NCBI GenBank assembly: GCA_003648455.1 | Contig: QMPG01000032.1 | Coordinates: 1-17,128, forward strand | Length of the DNA: 17,128 bases | Direction of reading: 5' to 3' | DNA from: Bacteroidota bacterium | Lineage (GTDB): Bacteria; Bacteroidota; Bacteroidia; Bacteroidales; B39-G9 | Part shown: piece after piece, positions 15,169-17,128 of the stretch | Layout: each line of letters begins with the position of its first letter | Numbering within the stretch: position 1 is the first letter of the stretch | The notes under the pieces: model-generated | What the model was told of the DNA's origin: nothing | The model's input: only the letters and a program-made list of their open reading frames with translations | Database searches by the model: none | Translations under genes and position numbers: made by a program

Positions 15169-15249
15169 AGCCGCTAAGCGGTTAACTTTACAAAAAGGCT
15201 GAAAGCTATGAACCTGTACATCAATTTGTTATAAATCCGCTAAGCGGCT
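15169..15249. repeat. REP/MITE-like element between clpP and clpX
   Basis: The 81-bp unit is bounded by AGCCGCTAAGCGG (15169-15181) and CCGCTAAGCGGCT (15237-15249), inverted with one central mismatch. Each end is itself a CCGC-TAA-GCGG hairpin. Inside lies GGCT-GAA-AGCT (15197-15207), with the CTGAAAG core also found in two hairpins after clpX. Sequence around the right end (ATCAATTT and AAATTGAT, at about 15220-15259) adds a further stem. No frame of note is present. It occupies much of the 221-bp clpP-clpX spacer. Confidence 0.65.
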
Positions 15250-15258
15250 ATAAATTGA

Positions 15259-15266
15259 TATCTTTA
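15259..15266 (+). promoter_or_regulatory. Possible separate promoter (-7 box) for clpX
   Basis: TATCTTTA matches TAnnTTTG except at the last base and sits about 100 bases before clpX, directly after the repeat element. No TTTG occurs at the right distance upstream, so this is weak evidence that clpX has its own start. Confidence 0.25.
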
Positions 15267-15343
15267 GTTTCGGAGTAGTCTCAACAATTTTAAAGTATAA
15301 ATAAAAAGAATTATTTTTTTTTATTTCTAAATAGCAATTTAAT

Positions 15344-15361
15344 AATTAACAATTAACAATT
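15344..15361 (+). repeat. Short tandem repeat, period 7, just before clpX
   Basis: AATTAAC occurs twice, followed by AATT, ending eight bases before the clpX ATG. It lies in the untranslated leader. It may keep the start region unstructured. Confidence 0.6.
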
Positions 15362-15369
15362 TTTTATTG

Positions 15370-16584
15370 ATGGATAAATGTTCATTTTGTGGTAGAGAGA
15401 AGAAAGATGTAAATATGTTGATTGCAGGCATGTCAGGGTTTATCTGTGACAATTGCATTGAGCAGGCTTACAATATTGTTCAAGAGGAAATGAAAAGCAA
15501 GAATAAGTTTGATGTTGATAGCATTAAACTTATGAAGCCCATTGAGATTAAAAAATTTATTGATCAATATGTTATTGGTCAGGATGATGCCAAAAAATTT
15601 ATATCAGTAGCTGTTTATAATCACTACAAACGGTTGATGCAAAAAGATACTAAAGATGATGTTGAGATTGAAAAGTCAAACATTATTCTTGTAGGTGAGA
15701 CCGGTACCGGAAAAACATTATTGGCACAAACAATTGCAAGAATGCTTCATGTTCCTTTCACTATTGTTGATGCTACAGTTTTTACTGAAGCCGGCTATGT
15801 TGGTGAAGACATTGAAAGCATTTTAACACGATTGTTGCAATCAGCTGATTATGATGTTAGTGCAGCTGAAAAGGGTATTGTTTTTATTGATGAGATTGAC
15901 AAAATTGCACGTAAAAGTGATAATCCTTCAATAACTCGTGATGTTTCGGGTGAAGGTGTGCAACAGGGTTTGCTTAAATTACTCGAAGGTTCGGTTGTTA
16001 ACGTGCCACCACAAGGCGGACGAAAACATCCTGAACAAAAGTTGATTCCTGTTAATACAAAAAATATTTTATTTATCTGTGGTGGTGCTTTCGATGGTGT
16101 TGAGAGAAAAATCGGACAGCGATTAAATACTCAGGTTGTAGGATTTGAAGCTAGCAAAAATTTACAGAGAATTGACAGAAAAAATCTCTTGCAGTATATT
16201 GCTCCTCAAGATTTAAAATCGTTTGGTCTTATTCCTGAAATAATTGGTCGTTTACCTGTGTTGACTTATCTTAATCCTCTGGATAGAAAAGTGCTACGCG
16301 ATATTTTAACCGAACCAAAAAATTCAATTATTAAACAATATACAAAATTATTTAGCATTGATGGTATTGAACTTACCTTTGATGAAAAAACTTTAGAATA
16401 TATTGTTGATAAAGCAATTGAATTTAAGTTGGGAGCAAGGGGGTTACGTTCTATTTGTGAAGCTATTATGATTGATGCAATGTTTGAACTACCTTCTAGT
16501 AATACAAAGAAGATGAATGTTACATTAAAATATGCTCAGAGTAAACTGCAAAATATTAATATGAAAAAGCTTAAAGTGGCTTAG
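15370..16584 (+). CDS. clpX: ATP-dependent Clp protease, ATP-binding subunit ClpX
   Basis: This 404-residue AAA+ unfoldase recognises tagged substrates, unfolds them with ATP and threads them into ClpP. An N-terminal zinc-binding domain has C4, C7, C26 and C29. The AAA+ module shows Walker A GETGTGKT (109-116), pore-loop GYVGED (142-147), Walker B VFIDEID (171-177, D174/E175) and the sensor-2 region LGARGLRS near the C-terminus. The ClpP-docking loop reads VGF (257-259) instead of the E. coli IGF. I prefer the ATG at 15370 to the TTG directly before it at 15367, since the ATG gives the usual short lead into the zinc finger. It is followed by a strong terminator. The 221-bp gap after clpP leaves open whether it is read from the tig-clpP transcript or its own promoter. 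Confidence 0.96.
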   Translation: MDKCSFCGREKKDVNMLIAGMSGFICDNCIEQAYNIVQEEMKSKNKFDVDSIKLMKPIEIKKFIDQYVIGQDDAKKFISVAVYNHYKRLMQKDTKDDVEIEKSNIILVGETGTGKTLLAQTIARMLHVPFTIVDATVFTEAGYVGEDIESILTRLLQSADYDVSAAEKGIVFIDEIDKIARKSDNPSITRDVSGEGVQQGLLKLLEGSVVNVPPQGGRKHPEQKLIPVNTKNILFICGGAFDGVERKIGQRLNTQVVGFEASKNLQRIDRKNLLQYIAPQDLKSFGLIPEIIGRLPVLTYLNPLDRKVLRDILTEPKNSIIKQYTKLFSIDGIELTFDEKTLEYIVDKAIEFKLGARGLRSICEAIMIDAMFELPSSNTKKMNVTLKYAQSKLQNINMKKLKVA

Positions 16585-16589
16585 AGGGG

Positions 16590-16609
16590 AAAGTTTAAAG
16601 TTTAAAGTT
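16590..16609 (+). repeat. Short tandem repeat, period 7, after clpX
   Basis: AAAGTTT occurs twice plus a partial third unit, starting five bases after the clpX stop codon. With the AATTAAC repeat before the start codon, clpX is flanked by two seven-base tandem repeats of different sequence. Confidence 0.6.
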
Positions 16610-16679
16610 GGGATATTCGAAGAATAAAGCATCTTTGAAAAAATGAAAATCAATTAGATATTATTAAAAATAAAATTAG

Positions 16680-16706
16680 CCCTCGATTCTAATCGGGGGT
16701 TTTTTT
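16680..16706 (+). terminator. Rho-independent terminator of the clp operon
   Basis: CCCTCGAT pairs with ATCGGGGG (one T-G wobble) over a 4-base loop, followed by seven T's. It lies about 95 bases after the clpX stop codon. Confidence 0.85.
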
Positions 16707-16710
16707 ATGC

Positions 16711-16743
16711 TGTCATTCCGATCCGCCACTGGCGGAGAGGAAT
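16711..16743. repeat. REP-like GC-rich hairpin
   Basis: TCCGCC-ACT-GGCGGA forms the inner stem and ATTCC/GGAAT the outer one, giving a 29-base stem-loop (16715-16743) preceded by TGTC. The inner stem resembles the CCGCCAGCTGGCGG palindrome of the 206-bp repeat. GTCATTCCG...GGAATC arrangements of this kind are common interspersed repeats in Bacteroidota genomes, from my general knowledge. Confidence 0.6.
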
Positions 16744-16817
16744 CCCGTAGAATCAACAACGCTTTAATTTAGAGATTTCGGCTCACTTTAAAAAGTTATG
16801 GAGAATCATTATAATCT

Positions 16818-16897
16818 GGGCTGAAAGCCCAATTTAATTTAGCCCGATGGCAACGCCTCGGGTTAGATTAAAAATTATTTTGACGTCCTGAAAGGAC
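16818..16897. repeat. Cluster of three REP-like hairpins
   Basis: GGGCT-GAA-AGCCC (16818-16830); CCCGA-t-GGC-AAC-GCC-TCGGG (16843-16862, one bulged T); GTCCT-GAA-AGGAC (16885-16897). The first and third share the CTGAAAG core while their outer stem pairs differ but still pair. The 544-bp stretch from the clpX stop to the window end has no credible gene and consists of such hairpins in A/T-rich DNA. Confidence 0.7.
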
Positions 16898-16991
16898 AAG
16901 TTAATATTTTATATTGAACTCAGGTTATTAGTCACTCCAAAGATATTTTCGTTATAATAATTATGGGGATAGATTAATTATTATTTTATAT

Positions 16992-17057
16992 GGATTAAGT
17001 TTGTAACTTAATCCTGTTTAACAAAATAGAATGTGTTTTAAGTTACAAACTTAAAAC
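16992..17057. repeat. Two mutually inverted perfect palindromes
   Basis: Arms GGATTAAGTT and AACTTAATCC around TGT (16992-17014), and arms GTTTTAAGTT and AACTTAAAAC around ACA (17035-17057). The 15-base cores are exact reverse complements of each other, loop included, so this is an inverted pair of one hairpin with different outer pairs. Confidence 0.7.
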
Positions 17058-17084
17058 ATTATTGGATATTTATTTTTTTAAGCT

Positions 17085-17098
17085 GCCCTTTACAGGGC
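17085..17098. repeat. REP-like hairpin at the window end
   Basis: GCCCT-TTAC-AGGGC, a five-pair GC-rich stem with a 4-base loop. It continues the series of small hairpins downstream of clpX. The element may extend past the window. Confidence 0.55.
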
Positions 17099-17128
17099 GA
17101 TATTTTTTATAATACACATTTTACCCAA

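Noticed and set aside
15344..15361. Possible CRISPR-like array in the clpX leader
   Set aside because: The unit is seven bases in tandem without spacers, so it is a simple tandem repeat.
15367..15369. TTG as the clpX start codon
   Set aside because: An ATG follows immediately and gives the usual three-residue lead to the first zinc-binding cysteine. TTG would add only one residue.

Overview
The window is AT-rich chromosomal DNA (protein genes and spacers alike use A/T wherever they can) and looks like a Bacteroidota (Bacteroidales-type) genome. The reasons are TAnnTTTG-like promoter boxes (consensus of the Bacteroidota housekeeping sigma factor), a tig-clpP-clpX cluster with the N-terminally extended ClpP and divergent trigger factor seen in that phylum, a small outer-membrane beta-barrel protein, and many short hairpin repeats in the spacers. 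The exact genus cannot be told from the sequence alone.

Layout. Positions 1-18 are the edge of a dispersed repeat. 92-4978 (minus strand) hold two tandem paralogous membrane sensors (dCache-HAMP-GAF-coiled coil-PAS) with no recognisable output domain. They are followed, at higher coordinates, by a full 207-bp copy of the same dispersed repeat and by a minus-strand long-chain acyl-CoA ligase (5456-7138) with its own terminator. A divergent control region separates the ligase from a plus-strand CPA2-type cation/proton antiporter with cytoplasmic RCK domains (7303-9225) and a small outer-membrane beta-barrel protein (9304-10053). A 17-bp perfect bidirectional terminator then separates these from a minus-strand glutamine synthetase (10139-11647) and protein-L-isoaspartate methyltransferase (11794-12438). 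A second complete repeat copy (12578-12783) lies before tRNA-Leu(UAG), a terminator, and the proteostasis cluster tig-clpP-clpX (13101-16584). The last 540 bp contain no gene but are dense in REP-like hairpins.

How the parts work together. Trigger factor, ClpP and ClpX form the clearest functional unit: a nascent-chain chaperone, the protease chamber and its unfoldase. Pcm (repair of isoaspartyl damage) lies nearby, but on the other strand. The sensor pair shares almost identical cytoplasmic halves with diverged periplasmic halves, so it probably reads two signals into one partner.

The least explained feature is the ~206-bp dispersed repeat: two full copies and one edge copy in 17 kb, inverted ends TTAACCCG/CGGGTTAA, and several hairpins that are kept by paired changes between copies. 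It behaves like a non-autonomous mobile element or a structured RNA/DNA element. A second family of small hairpins (GAA loop, CTGAAAG core) occurs between clpP and clpX and after clpX.
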